Assembly (NCBI GenBank): GCA_029882395.1
Contig: JAOUKT010000022.1
Span: forward strand, 1-42,882
Reading direction: 5' to 3'
DNA length: 42,882 bases
From: Gammaproteobacteria bacterium
Lineage (GTDB): Bacteria > Pseudomonadota > Gammaproteobacteria > SZUA-229
The notes under the pieces are model-generated. The model made no database searches. It was given only the letters and a program-made list of their open reading frames with translations, and was not told the origin of the DNA. Shown piece by piece: positions 5,459-17,000 of this stretch. Each line of letters starts with the position of its first letter. The first letter of the stretch is position 1. The position numbers were made by a program, and so were the translations under genes.

Positions 5459-7498
5459 ATGCCTATCTCAAAAAAAAGCCTTACCTCCAGCTTTAAATAC
5501 AACGCCATCTCAGCCATTATTATTACGGCCTTCTTAATTGCCGTTTCAATTATCTATCTCGAATACCATCAGTTTTCAGTCACTTCAAAAAAAATGCAAC
5601 AGGATTATGTCGCCTCACAAAAAGCACTGATACGTCAGGAAGTCATCAGAATCACCGACTATATTCAAAGCAGACGCTCTGATATCAAGTCAATCTTAAA
5701 ACAACGCATCAAACAACGTGTCTATGAAGCCCATGCAATCGCTTCCAGCATCTACAACCAACACAAGGGCCGCTGGCCCGATGCCAGAATACAACAAAAC
5801 ATCAAGGACGCACTTCGTGGCATTCGTTTTTTTAATGGTGATGGTTACTATTTTGTTCATTCTTCAAAGGGCATTTTACAGTTACACGGGCTCAAACCAG
5901 AAGCCGAAGGCAAGAACCGGCTCGGTCTTAAAGACTCAAAAGGCCAGCCTTTTGTAAAAAACCTGATTACAATCGCTCAAGCCCGTGAAGAAGGTTTTTT
6001 ATCCTATACCTATGATTCATTTACTCACCCGGATACTGAACGGCAGAAACTGGTATTTGTGAAACAGTTCAAACCCTATAACTGGATTATCGGCAGCGGC
6101 GACTATGAAGAAAATATTGAAAAGCTGATACAGCAACAAATGGTCGCCTACATAGACCAGGTACGGTTTGGTTTAAACAGTTATATTTTTGTCGTTAATT
6201 ATGAAGGCACCGTTGTTGTCAACCCGACACAAAAACATCTGGTTGGCACCAACATCTGGCAGCTTGAAGACCCCAATGGTGTTAAAGTTATTCAGCAGGA
6301 GCGCCGCGCCGTTGAAAACCCCGAAGGTGGTTTTATCTATTATGTATGGAACAAACCGTCAACATCTGAACCGGCACAAAAAGTTTCATTTATGAAAGGC
6401 ATTGCTGACTGGCAGTGGATGATAGGCTCCGGCGTCTACCTCGACGATATCCAGACTGCTATCGACCTGTTAACCTCTGATTTAAAAAGCAGCCTGTTGG
6501 TTAAGATTATCACCTTAATAGTACTGACTCTTTTTGCCGTGATCGCCATCATTTACCAGACGCAGCGAACCTCGAATAAAATTGACCGGGAAAGCGAGCT
6601 GTTTATTAAATCGTTTAAAAACGCCTCCGATAATTCTGAAAAAATTAATCCTGACCACCTCACTTATACCGAGTTCATTGCCCTGGCCGGTTCAGTCAAT
6701 AACATACTTGATGAAAAGATAGCGCTAGAAGAAGAAAAATCAAACATAGAACTTCAATTAAGACAAAGCCAGAAAATGGAAGCCCTTGGAAATATCGTTG
6801 GTGGCATAGCGCACGACTTCAATAATTTATTGGGCATCATGATGGGTTATTCCGAACTGCTTTCAGAGCAGCTCAACAAAAACTCCATTCTGTCTTCATA
6901 CGCCACACATATTTATGAAGCAACAAAACGCGGCAGCAAGCTGACCAGCAGGCTGCTTGGTATTTCTCATTACAAAGACCAGTCAGCCAGCATCATCAAT
7001 TTAAACAGCACATTATCTGATAACATAGACATTATTGAAAAAGCACTCACATCACAGGTTGATGTGACACTGGTTATGCCTGAGCGCGCACTTTATATTT
7101 TTGTCGACGCATCAGATTTTAATGACGCATTGTTCAATTTATGCATTAACGCCAAACACGCCATGGCAGACAGCATCAATCCCCGCCTGCTTATCGAGAG
7201 CAGTGAAGCGAGGCTTTCCGATAACCAGTTATCGTTATTGGAACTGAGTAGCGGCGACTATATCAAAATTTCGATAACAGATAATGGATCAGGTATCGAG
7301 CCGCAGACAAAAGAGCATATCTTTGAACCTTTCTTCACTACTAAAGGTGAGCATGGAACCGGACTGGGACTGAGTCAGGTTTATGCTTTTATGAAACGCA
7401 GCCAAGGCTCAATCAGTGTTTCCTCGACACCCGATGAAGGCACGGAGATATCTTTATATTTCAAACAACAGATCGAAATCAATAACTCTGACAACTAA
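5459..7498 (+). CDS. Sensor histidine kinase with two tandem Cache domains
   Basis: The 679-residue protein has a membrane helix at about 14-34, a large periplasmic part, and a second helix at about 345-367. The periplasmic part holds two Cache_2-like repeats: residues about 85-225 (YYFVHSSKG and WIIGSGDYEENI) and about 230-340 (SYIFVVNYEG and WMIGSGVYLDDI). The cytoplasmic part has a short coiled-coil, the H-box GGIAHDFNNLLG with His452, then ATPase motifs: Asn564 in NLCINAKHAM, DNGSG at 608-612, FEPFFTTK at 622-629 and GTGLGL at 633-638. HisKA of this HDFNN type often ends in a receiver; here the protein stops right after the ATPase domain. It probably senses a small extracellular ligand, perhaps a carboxylate. 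A free receiver and Hpt gene lie just upstream. Confidence 0.92.
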   Translation: MPISKKSLTSSFKYNAISAIIITAFLIAVSIIYLEYHQFSVTSKKMQQDYVASQKALIRQEVIRITDYIQSRRSDIKSILKQRIKQRVYEAHAIASSIYNQHKGRWPDARIQQNIKDALRGIRFFNGDGYYFVHSSKGILQLHGLKPEAEGKNRLGLKDSKGQPFVKNLITIAQAREEGFLSYTYDSFTHPDTERQKLVFVKQFKPYNWIIGSGDYEENIEKLIQQQMVAYIDQVRFGLNSYIFVVNYEGTVVVNPTQKHLVGTNIWQLEDPNGVKVIQQERRAVENPEGGFIYYVWNKPSTSEPAQKVSFMKGIADWQWMIGSGVYLDDIQTAIDLLTSDLKSSLLVKIITLIVLTLFAVIAIIYQTQRTSNKIDRESELFIKSFKNASDNSEKINPDHLTYTEFIALAGSVNNILDEKIALEEEKSNIELQLRQSQKMEALGNIVGGIAHDFNNLLGIMMGYSELLSEQLNKNSILSSYATHIYEATKRGSKLTSRLLGISHYKDQSASIINLNSTLSDNIDIIEKALTSQVDVTLVMPERALYIFVDASDFNDALFNLCINAKHAMADSINPRLLIESSEARLSDNQLSLLELSSGDYIKISITDNGSGIEPQTKEHIFEPFFTTKGEHGTGLGLSQVYAFMKRSQGSISVSSTPDEGTEISLYFKQQIEINNSDN

Positions 7499-7508
7499 GT
7501 AGCTGACA

Positions 7509-7542
7509 CGATTAACACAGCAAGCGGGCTTAGCGTTAATCG
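7509..7542. terminator. Stem-loop between convergent genes, possible bidirectional terminator
   Basis: CGATTAAC (7509-7516) and GTTAATCG (7535-7542) form a perfect 8-bp outer stem with a smaller GCAAG/CTT-GC stem inside. The stop codon of the minus-strand DUF695 gene is inside it. No T-run follows on either strand, so it may be a processing or transcription-blocking structure rather than a classical intrinsic terminator. Confidence 0.4.
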
Positions 7543-7976
7543 TTTAACTGCCCGGTTTCGCGCAGCATGGCTTTGTAATCACTCCACTCGGGGTCCTGAT
7601 CAACCAGCAGCTCTATCGGGTATTTTTCATGACCCACTAATGCAGCACTGATTTCCTCATTCATGCGTTCCAGATCAGCACAGTATGCCGACCACTCTTT
7701 GATACCATTATGTAAATAAATACTGTAGAAAATACATAAAGGCTCTTTTTCTAAGGCCTCGAAAAGCACCTGTTCAAAAACAGCCATTTTTTTAATCACA
7801 TCCATTGCCGGCATGCCGGTTTTTTTATCGGCGGCGTAACTCCAGCGGATTTTTAATAAGTTTGCATGCGACTTAATGCCGATCAAATTCTGCAACTGGC
7901 CACGGCCTCTGAGCAAAACCGGCAACTCATCATTTGTGGCTTCAGCAGCAAACCACTGATCATTTATTTCAATCAT
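7536..7976 (-). CDS. DUF695 family protein
   Basis: The frame is 146 residues from the ATG at 7976; a TTG at 8012 would add twelve residues. Neither has a strong ribosome site, so the start is uncertain. Residues about 25-50 hold a substrate-independent LLRGRGQLQNLIG segment. The middle contains WSYAADKKTGMPAMDVIKKM (the DUF695-type GMP motif), followed by FEQVLFEALE, a strand LCIFYSIYLHNGIKEWSAYC, and a C-terminal DPEWSDY segment. DUF695 proteins are small cytoplasmic proteins of unknown role, sometimes next to ribonuclease regulators. The neighbours here (a kinase and the suc operon) give no clue. Confidence 0.65.
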   Translation of the reverse strand: MIEINDQWFAAEATNDELPVLLRGRGQLQNLIGIKSHANLLKIRWSYAADKKTGMPAMDVIKKMAVFEQVLFEALEKEPLCIFYSIYLHNGIKEWSAYCADLERMNEEISAALVGHEKYPIELLVDQDPEWSDYKAMLRETGQLND

Positions 7977-8036
7977 AACTATTTTTTTACAACTCGTTAT
8001 TAAATTATTCAAACATTAGCATTAATGACAGCGTGC

Positions 8037-8067
8037 ACGGCTGCATAACAATACAGCTGCCAGCCGT
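8037..8067 (-). terminator. Stem-loop downstream of sucD
   Basis: On the minus strand ACGGCTG and CAGCCGT form a perfect 7-bp stem around a 17-base loop, about 34 bases past the sucD stop. There is no U-tract, so it may protect the 3' end of the suc message or act with Rho rather than terminate on its own. Confidence 0.35.
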
Positions 8068-8100
8068 CATGTTCGGCTTCACTTTTTTTTAAACAGAAAG

Positions 8101-8973
8101 TTACCAGCCAGTGGCTTCTTTAACACCTTTGCCCAGCTCTGCAGGTGAGCGCACTGTATACACCCCGGCGGCCTCCAGTGCAGCAAACTTTTCAGCTGCC
8201 GTACCTTTGCCGCCGGCAATAATGGCGCCCGCATGCCCCATGCGCTTGCCTTTTGGCGCTGTACCACCGGCTATAAATGAAATCACCGGTTTGGATACAT
8301 TGCTTTGTATAAACTCAGCCGCTTCTTCTTCTGCCGTGCCACCAATTTCACCAACCATTAAAATAGCTTCTGTCTGGTCATCGTTTTCAAACAATTCCAG
8401 TGTGTCGATAAAGCTGGTGCCGGGAATCGGGTCGCCGCCAATACCAATACAGGTACTCTGGCCGTAACCCAGATCGGATGTTTGTTTAACGGCCTCATAG
8501 GTTAAGGTGCCGGAACGCGATACCACACCGACTCTGCCGCGCTGATGAATATGCCCCGGCATGATGCCTATTTTGCATTCATCCGGGGTAATAATGCCCG
8601 GGCAATTCGGCCCGATTAAACGTGCGCAAACATCATCGACCACGATTTTTGCTGCCAGCATATCCAGAGTAGGGATGCCTTCAGTAATGCAGACAATCAG
8701 TTCAATGCCGGCATCAGCGGCTTCAATTATTGAATCCTTGCAAAATGCAGCCGGCACATAGATCACTGAAGCGGTGGCTCCGGTTGCCCTCACGGCGTCT
8801 TTTACCGTGTTAAAAACAGGCAGGTCTAAATGTCTCTGTCCGCCTTTACCCGGTGTCACGCCGCCGACCATTTGTGTGCCGTAAGCTATGGCCTGCTCGG
8901 AATGAAAAGTACCCTGTTTGCCGGTAAACCCCTGGCAAATAACTTTTGTATTTTTATTGACTAACACACTCAT
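8101..8973 (-). CDS. sucD: Succinyl-CoA synthetase, alpha subunit
   Basis: SucD binds CoA and carries the catalytic phosphohistidine in the reaction succinyl-CoA + NDP + Pi = succinate + CoA + NTP of the TCA cycle. The 290-residue protein has the CoA-binding Rossmann start ([19 protein letters not shown], residues 10-28), the [10 protein letters not shown] motif at 121-130, and the ligase core [17 protein letters not shown] with the phosphorylated His247. The size and every motif match the usual bacterial enzyme. It starts eight bases after sucC and is the last gene of the sucAB-lpd-sucCD operon. Confidence 0.98.
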   Translation of the reverse strand: MSVLVNKNTKVICQGFTGKQGTFHSEQAIAYGTQMVGGVTPGKGGQRHLDLPVFNTVKDAVRATGATASVIYVPAAFCKDSIIEAADAGIELIVCITEGIPTLDMLAAKIVVDDVCARLIGPNCPGIITPDECKIGIMPGHIHQRGRVGVVSRSGTLTYEAVKQTSDLGYGQSTCIGIGGDPIPGTSFIDTLELFENDDQTEAILMVGEIGGTAEEEAAEFIQSNVSKPVISFIAGGTAPKGKRMGHAGAIIAGGKGTAAEKFAALEAAGVYTVRSPAELGKGVKEATGW

Positions 8974-8982
8974 CAGCTGCTC

Positions 8983-10146
8983 CTATGCCTTTGCCACTTC
9001 AACGGCTTTTTGTGCCGCTTCGGTCAGACCAGAAGCAGTAATTAAATTGAGACCGCTATCTGCAATCATTTTCAAACCCAGCTCGGCATTGTTACCTTCC
9101 AGGCGCACAACGACAGGGATTGTAATACCCACTTCTTTAATGGCGCCGATAACACCTTCTGCGATTAAATCACAACGCACGATGCCACCGAAGATATTGA
9201 CCAGAACGGTTTTTACATTCTCATCGGATAAAATTAATTTAAACGCTTCAGCCACGCGCTCCTTGGTAGCTGTGCCGCCCACATCCAGAAAATTAGCCGG
9301 CTCGCCTCCCTGTAGTTTAATCAGGTCCATGGTGGCCATTGCCAGGCCGGCACCATTGACCATGCATCCAATCTGGCCATCAAGCGCTATGTAATTTAAA
9401 TCCCACTCTTTGGCTTCGTTTTCTTTTGCGTCTTCCTGGCTCGCATCATGCCATTCAACAAGCTCTTTATGCCGGTACAGCGCATTGTCATCGATGTTTA
9501 TTTTTCCATCCAGGCACAAGAGATCACCCTGCTTTGTTATAACCAGCGGATTGATCTCCACCAGACTCAAATCTTTTTCAACAAACAGCTTTGACAGCCC
9601 GCTCACCAGCGTCGCAAACTGTTTTATCTGGGCTGCCGACAGACCCAGACCAAATGCCAGCTCACGGCTCTGGAAAGGCATCATGCCCAGCAGCGGGTTT
9701 AACTGGATTTTAAGGATTTTTTCCGGTGTTTCATGCGCCACGGTCTCAATATCCATGCCACCCTCAGTTGAGGCCATGATCACTACCCGTTGGCTGGCAC
9801 GGTCAATCACCGCGCCTAAATACAATTCATCTTCAATCTCGCAGCTTTCTTCTATTAATACCTGATGGATTGGCTGACCTTTTTCATCGGTCTGGAAGGT
9901 GACAAGGTTTGAGCCTAACAGTTGCGAAACCATTTTTTTTACTTCTTTAATATCGCTGCACAGTTTCACCCCTCCGGCCTTGCCGCGGCCTCCGGCATGC
10001 ACCTGTGCTTTTACCACCCAACGCTCTCCCTGTAATGATGCAATGGCTGAATCAACTTCCTCAACGTCACGCACCACAACATTATTAGGCACTGGCATGC
10101 CAAAGCTTTTAAATAATTTTTTGGCCTGGAATTCATGCAGATTCAT
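8983..10146 (-). CDS. sucC: Succinyl-CoA synthetase, beta subunit
   Basis: SucC provides the nucleotide-binding and succinate-binding part of the TCA-cycle ligase. The 387-residue protein begins with the typical [20 protein letters not shown] and has an N-terminal ATP-grasp fold with [18 protein letters not shown] around residues 44-61. The metal-binding VEINPL is near residue 197, and the C-terminal CoA-ligase domain has [11 protein letters not shown] and [13 protein letters not shown] around residues 289-330. It lies 62 bases after lpd and directly before sucD. Nucleotide preference (ATP or GTP) cannot be decided from what I can see. Confidence 0.98.
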   Translation of the reverse strand: MNLHEFQAKKLFKSFGMPVPNNVVVRDVEEVDSAIASLQGERWVVKAQVHAGGRGKAGGVKLCSDIKEVKKMVSQLLGSNLVTFQTDEKGQPIHQVLIEESCEIEDELYLGAVIDRASQRVVIMASTEGGMDIETVAHETPEKILKIQLNPLLGMMPFQSRELAFGLGLSAAQIKQFATLVSGLSKLFVEKDLSLVEINPLVITKQGDLLCLDGKINIDDNALYRHKELVEWHDASQEDAKENEAKEWDLNYIALDGQIGCMVNGAGLAMATMDLIKLQGGEPANFLDVGGTATKERVAEAFKLILSDENVKTVLVNIFGGIVRCDLIAEGVIGAIKEVGITIPVVVRLEGNNAELGLKMIADSGLNLITASGLTEAAQKAVEVAKA

Positions 10147-10208
10147 TATTTTTACCTTCTCTTTTTTGTATCGCTATCTTTTGCGGCGATTGATAATACG
10201 CGCTGTTG

Positions 10209-12865
<2,657 letters not shown>

Positions 12866-12883
12866 AAAGGTTCCATTGAATAG

Positions 12884-15751
12884 CTATGATTCTTCATCCA
12901 GTGCCAGCCCCAGCGCTGTACACACCAGCTGATGCTGTTGTTTTGCATGCAATACAGCCGAACCAACTGCTGGCGCGGCAGAAGGCGGGCGCCCGGCAAA
13001 AAGAATCTGCGGCTGTTTTTTGCCTTCATATAAACGGGCAAACCTCGGTTTACAAAAGTCCCAGGCGCCCTGGTTTTTAGGCTCTTCCTGACACCAGATT
13101 AACTCATTAACATGCTCATATTCAGACAGCGTTTTGCCCAGCGTCTTGAATGGGAACGGGTATAATTGCTCCAGGCGAATGATCGCCACCTGTTCACAGT
13201 TTCCTTCTTCACGCTTTTGCAGCAAATCGTAATAAACTTTTCCGCTACACAGCACCACGCGATTGACCTTTGATGCATCTTGCTGGTCTGTCTCTGGCAA
13301 GACAGTCTTAAAGCCGCGGCCTTCGGTGAACTCTTCAAGCTGGCTGACGGCCATTTTATGACGCAGCAAACTCTTCGGGCTCATACAAATTAACGGTTTG
13401 CGACTGGGCCGCACAACCTGCCGGCGCAGCATATGAAAAACCTGGGCCGGTGTGCTGGGAACGCAAACCTGCATATTATCCTCGGCACAAAGCTGCAGAT
13501 AACGCTCCGGTCTGGCCGACGAGTGCTCCGGCCCCTGGCCTTCATATCCGTGCGGCAATAACATTACCAGACCGCACATGCGCCCCCACTTTTGCTCACC
13601 TGCACTGATAAACTGGTCGATCACGACCTGCGCGCCATTAGCGAAATCGCCAAACTGTGCCTCCCAGATCACCAGCGAGGCGGGGTCTGCTGTCGAATAG
13701 CCGTATTCAAAGGCAAGCACCGCTTCTTCTGACAATAAAGAATCAATGACTAAAAAATTGCCCTGTGATGCTGAGATATTTCTCAGCGGCACATAGGCTT
13801 CGGCTTTTAACTGATTATGATAAACCGCATGGCGGTGGAAAAAAGTACCGCGGCCACAGTCCTGCCCCGACAGCCGCACGTTATAACCTTCATTAACCAG
13901 CGAGGCATAGGCCATGATTTCTCCAAAACCCCAGTCAATTGGTTTTGCGCCGACGCTCATTTTCATGCGGTCGCTTTTGATTTTGGCGACACGGGAATGC
14001 AGCTCAAACTTTTCCGGCAGCTTATCCAGCTGCTCTGCCAGCTCGCGGATACTTTGCGCAGAAATATTTGTTTTAAAATACGTGCGGCTGAATGTTTTAT
14101 CGAACGAGTCCCACTCAACCCCGTGAAAATACGAATGTGAGGTATTGTCGAGCATATTCGGTACCACACAAAAACCGGCATCAAGATCATCGCGATAGGC
14201 ATGGGCTATTTTCTCGGCATCTGCTGCTGTCAGCATGCCCTGCTCGATCAGTTTTTTGGCGTATAAGCCCGGCGTGGTTTCAAGATTGCGAATGGTTTTA
14301 TACATCATCGGCTGAGTGGCAGCCGGCTCATCGGCTTCATTATGACCGTGACGACGGTAGCAGACCATGTCGATCACCACGTCTTTTTTAAAGCTCATTC
14401 GGTAATCCAGCGCCATTTGCGTTACCAGCAATACCGCTTCCGGGTCATCGGCATTGACATGAAAAATTGGCGCATTCACCATTTTTGCAATATCGGTACA
14501 ATAATGTGTCGAGCGGGCATCCTGCTGATTACTTGTGGTAAAGCCTATCTGGTTATTGATAATGATATGCAGCGTGCCCTTGGTTGAATACCCCCGCGAC
14601 TGAGACATCTGCAAGGTTTCCATGACCACGCCCTGACCAGAAAAAGCGGCATCACCATGAATTTGCACCGGGATGATTTTATTTCCTGACAAGTCATTAT
14701 TTCTTTCCTGGCGAGCACGTACCGCGCCCTCTACGACCGGCGCCACTATTTCTAAATGCGACGGGTTAAAGGCCAGCGCCAGGTGCATACTGCCACCGGA
14801 TGTTTGCACGTCAGAGGAAAAACCCTGGTGGTATTTGACATCGCCCGAACTATCGCCGTGTGATTTTTTACCTTCAAATTCCTGAAACAGTTCGGCCGGC
14901 GTTTTGCCCATGATATTCACCAGCACATTGAGGCGGCCGCGATGGGCCATGCCAATCACCATTTCTGTTACGCCGTGAACACCGGCTCTTTCAACCAATG
15001 TGTCCAGCAACGGGATCAGGCTTTCACCCCCTTCCAGTGAAAAACGTTTCTGACCCACGTATTTAGTGTGCAGGTATTTTTCCAGCCCTTCAGCCGCGAT
15101 CAAACGCTGATACAGTTTTATGCGTTCTTCATGACTAAAAGCCGGAGTACTGCAGACGCTTTCCAGCCTTTGTTGTATCCATCGCTTTTCGTCGGTTTCC
15201 ATGCTGTGCATGTATTCCGCACCAATAGAACCGCAATAGGTACGCTGCAATATATCTAAAATTGTTTCTAAACTGGCGCTCTCGACACCGACCAGTGAGC
15301 CGGTTTCAAATACCGTCTCCATATCGGCAGCAGATAGCTGATGGTGATGCAGATCCAGTTCCGGTATATCTATTTTCTGCTGTCGCTGTAGCGGGTCAAT
15401 CGCCGCCCATTGATGCCCCCTGAAACGATAGGCATTGATCAACTGCAAGACACGCACCTGTTTACGCTCATATTCCAGGCTCACCTGGTTCTGCGGGTCA
15501 GTTTTTATCCGTCGGCTTTGTCGGCTGAGGCCGGCAATTTCCTGCTTGATGGCTGAATGCGCTATATCTGGCTGCTGCTGGCCGTTTACTGCAGGTAATG
15601 TCTCAAAGAATACTCGCCATTGCGTGTCAACGGCATTGGGATCACGCAGGTAATCCTCATAAATCGCTTCTACCCAGGCCGCACTGCCGGCACTCAGAAA
15701 TGAAGACAGCCATTTCTCGTGCATATTATTGATGATTTTTTCCCTGGACAT
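12884..15751 (-). CDS. sucA: 2-oxoglutarate dehydrogenase E1 component
   Basis: SucA uses thiamine diphosphate to decarboxylate 2-oxoglutarate and load the succinyl group on SucB. The 955-residue length is normal for the bacterial homodimeric E1. The N-terminus carries the short E2-interacting tail (about residues 10-45). The substrate-binding region MAHRGRLNVL is near residue 266. The thiamine diphosphate motif runs from GDAAFSGQGVVMETLQ to NNQIGFTTS, about residues 368-404. The C-terminal transketolase-like domain has QDCGRGTFFHRHAV and HGYEGQGPEHSSARPERYLQ. It heads the operon; the spacer upstream must contain its promoter. Confidence 0.98.
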   Translation of the reverse strand: MSREKIINNMHEKWLSSFLSAGSAAWVEAIYEDYLRDPNAVDTQWRVFFETLPAVNGQQQPDIAHSAIKQEIAGLSRQSRRIKTDPQNQVSLEYERKQVRVLQLINAYRFRGHQWAAIDPLQRQQKIDIPELDLHHHQLSAADMETVFETGSLVGVESASLETILDILQRTYCGSIGAEYMHSMETDEKRWIQQRLESVCSTPAFSHEERIKLYQRLIAAEGLEKYLHTKYVGQKRFSLEGGESLIPLLDTLVERAGVHGVTEMVIGMAHRGRLNVLVNIMGKTPAELFQEFEGKKSHGDSSGDVKYHQGFSSDVQTSGGSMHLALAFNPSHLEIVAPVVEGAVRARQERNNDLSGNKIIPVQIHGDAAFSGQGVVMETLQMSQSRGYSTKGTLHIIINNQIGFTTSNQQDARSTHYCTDIAKMVNAPIFHVNADDPEAVLLVTQMALDYRMSFKKDVVIDMVCYRRHGHNEADEPAATQPMMYKTIRNLETTPGLYAKKLIEQGMLTAADAEKIAHAYRDDLDAGFCVVPNMLDNTSHSYFHGVEWDSFDKTFSRTYFKTNISAQSIRELAEQLDKLPEKFELHSRVAKIKSDRMKMSVGAKPIDWGFGEIMAYASLVNEGYNVRLSGQDCGRGTFFHRHAVYHNQLKAEAYVPLRNISASQGNFLVIDSLLSEEAVLAFEYGYSTADPASLVIWEAQFGDFANGAQVVIDQFISAGEQKWGRMCGLVMLLPHGYEGQGPEHSSARPERYLQLCAEDNMQVCVPSTPAQVFHMLRRQVVRPSRKPLICMSPKSLLRHKMAVSQLEEFTEGRGFKTVLPETDQQDASKVNRVVLCSGKVYYDLLQKREEGNCEQVAIIRLEQLYPFPFKTLGKTLSEYEHVNELIWCQEEPKNQGAWDFCKPRFARLYEGKKQPQILFAGRPPSAAPAVGSAVLHAKQQHQLVCTALGLALDEES

Positions 15752-16071
15752 TGCCTGTTCTTATTGTTGCGATAATACTTCTCATTGTAGGTGGCGGATG
15801 CGCAATCTGCCAGCCATACAGCGCATAATTAGACTGTAAATTGTATTTTTTAATTCATTGCCATTAAAAATAAACAAATTAACTATTCCTGCCCTTATAT
15901 CTGGCGATACATCAGAGTATCATCTGCTGCAAAAAGCACCTTTATCGATAAAATCTGCCTCGGCATAAACCTTTTTAACGCATAAAACGTTAAATATTAA
16001 TGCTAACGTGCTTTTTATAACAACAATTGCTAACTACTTTAAATTCTCTGCCCCAAGAACTGATACTGAAA
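15752..16071. other. Divergent spacer between sucA and gspC
   Basis: This 320-base AT-rich region separates the two divergent operons and must hold both promoters. It contains AAAAAGCAC (15931-15939) repeated in inverted form as GTGCTTTTT (16008-16016), and a smaller TTAACG-N7-CGTTAA palindrome inside that interval near 15975-15993. I could not pick one convincing -35/-10 pair for either operon, and there is no gene-like ORF. Confidence 0.5.
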
Positions 16072-16962
16072 ATGAAATTACCGGCTCTCAATTTTCAACG
16101 CAATGAACTTCTGAAACTCTTTCAGCAATTCTCGCCGCCCTCTCTCAGCATCCTGCTGCTGTTTATGGCTTGCTACACGCTGGCACAAATTACCTGGCAA
16201 TTGTTAGAACCGGCTGCTGTTATTCAGTCCAGCAACCAGAAGCTGGCCAGTCAGCCATCATCTAAAGCCAGCAATAATCAATTCCAGCAAAAACTGATTC
16301 AGTTAAATAACGCGCATTTATTTGGTCAGGCTGATGCACCGCTAAACAAACAGGCTTCAAAAGACGCACCCGAGACCACCTTAAACCTGGTCTTGCGCGG
16401 TATTTTTGCGACACAGCCAATGAAACTGGCTACAGCGATTATTGCTGCCGGCAAAAACGCCAAAGAACTCTCCTATGGCATCGGCGATAGCGTGCCGGGC
16501 AATGCAACCATTGAAGAAATCTACGCCACGCATGTGGTCTTAATGCGTAACGGCCGTCTGGAGACACTAAAGTTGCCTGAAAAAAGTGTCGGCGATATTC
16601 AAGCCGTTCAAAACAGTGCGCCCGGGCTTAACCTGAACCAGGGGGCTGACCGCATTCTGGGTGATATCCGCCGCGATATTTTGAAAAACCCGACCTCATT
16701 TGGCGAATATGCGATACCGGTGCCGGTTTCAAAAAACGGCAAATTGCAGGGTTATCGTTTACGCCCACAGAAAAAAGGCCATGAACTGTTTAAACAGTTT
16801 GGCCTGCAGCGTAACGACATTGTTATCAGCATTAACGGCATCAACCTTAACGACCCGGTTCAGGGCATATCTGCCTTAAAGAAACTCAGCAATGCCACCG
16901 ATGTTAACCTGACTGTTTTACGAAACGGTGCGGAAACACCTTTACAATTTAGTATTCGCTGA
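16072..16962 (+). CDS. gspC: Type II secretion system inner-membrane protein GspC
   Basis: GspC links the inner-membrane platform to the secretin and helps select substrates. The ATG at 16072 is chosen over a TTG at 16027 because the membrane helix then sits at residues 24-44 after a short positive N-terminus. The 296 residues continue with a Ser/Gln/Ala-rich linker, a homology-region domain (about 95-180: TTLNLVLRGIFATQPMKLA, then GNATIEEIYATHVVLMRNGRLETLKL) that would bind the secretin N0 domain, and a C-terminal PDZ domain (about 225-296: GYRLRP, FGLQRNDIVISINGINLNDP). It is the first gene of the gspCDEF block, 38 bases before gspD. Confidence 0.93.
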   Translation: MKLPALNFQRNELLKLFQQFSPPSLSILLLFMACYTLAQITWQLLEPAAVIQSSNQKLASQPSSKASNNQFQQKLIQLNNAHLFGQADAPLNKQASKDAPETTLNLVLRGIFATQPMKLATAIIAAGKNAKELSYGIGDSVPGNATIEEIYATHVVLMRNGRLETLKLPEKSVGDIQAVQNSAPGLNLNQGADRILGDIRRDILKNPTSFGEYAIPVPVSKNGKLQGYRLRPQKKGHELFKQFGLQRNDIVISINGINLNDPVQGISALKKLSNATDVNLTVLRNGAETPLQFSIR

Positions 16963-17000
16963 ACCTTTTTTCAGCCTTAAATGGAACCACAGGACTTTAT

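Noticed and set aside
12884..15751. Numerous open frames on the plus strand opposite sucA
   Set aside because: They lie antisense to a gene whose every domain is conserved, lack family-like sequence, and reflect codon bias of sucA.
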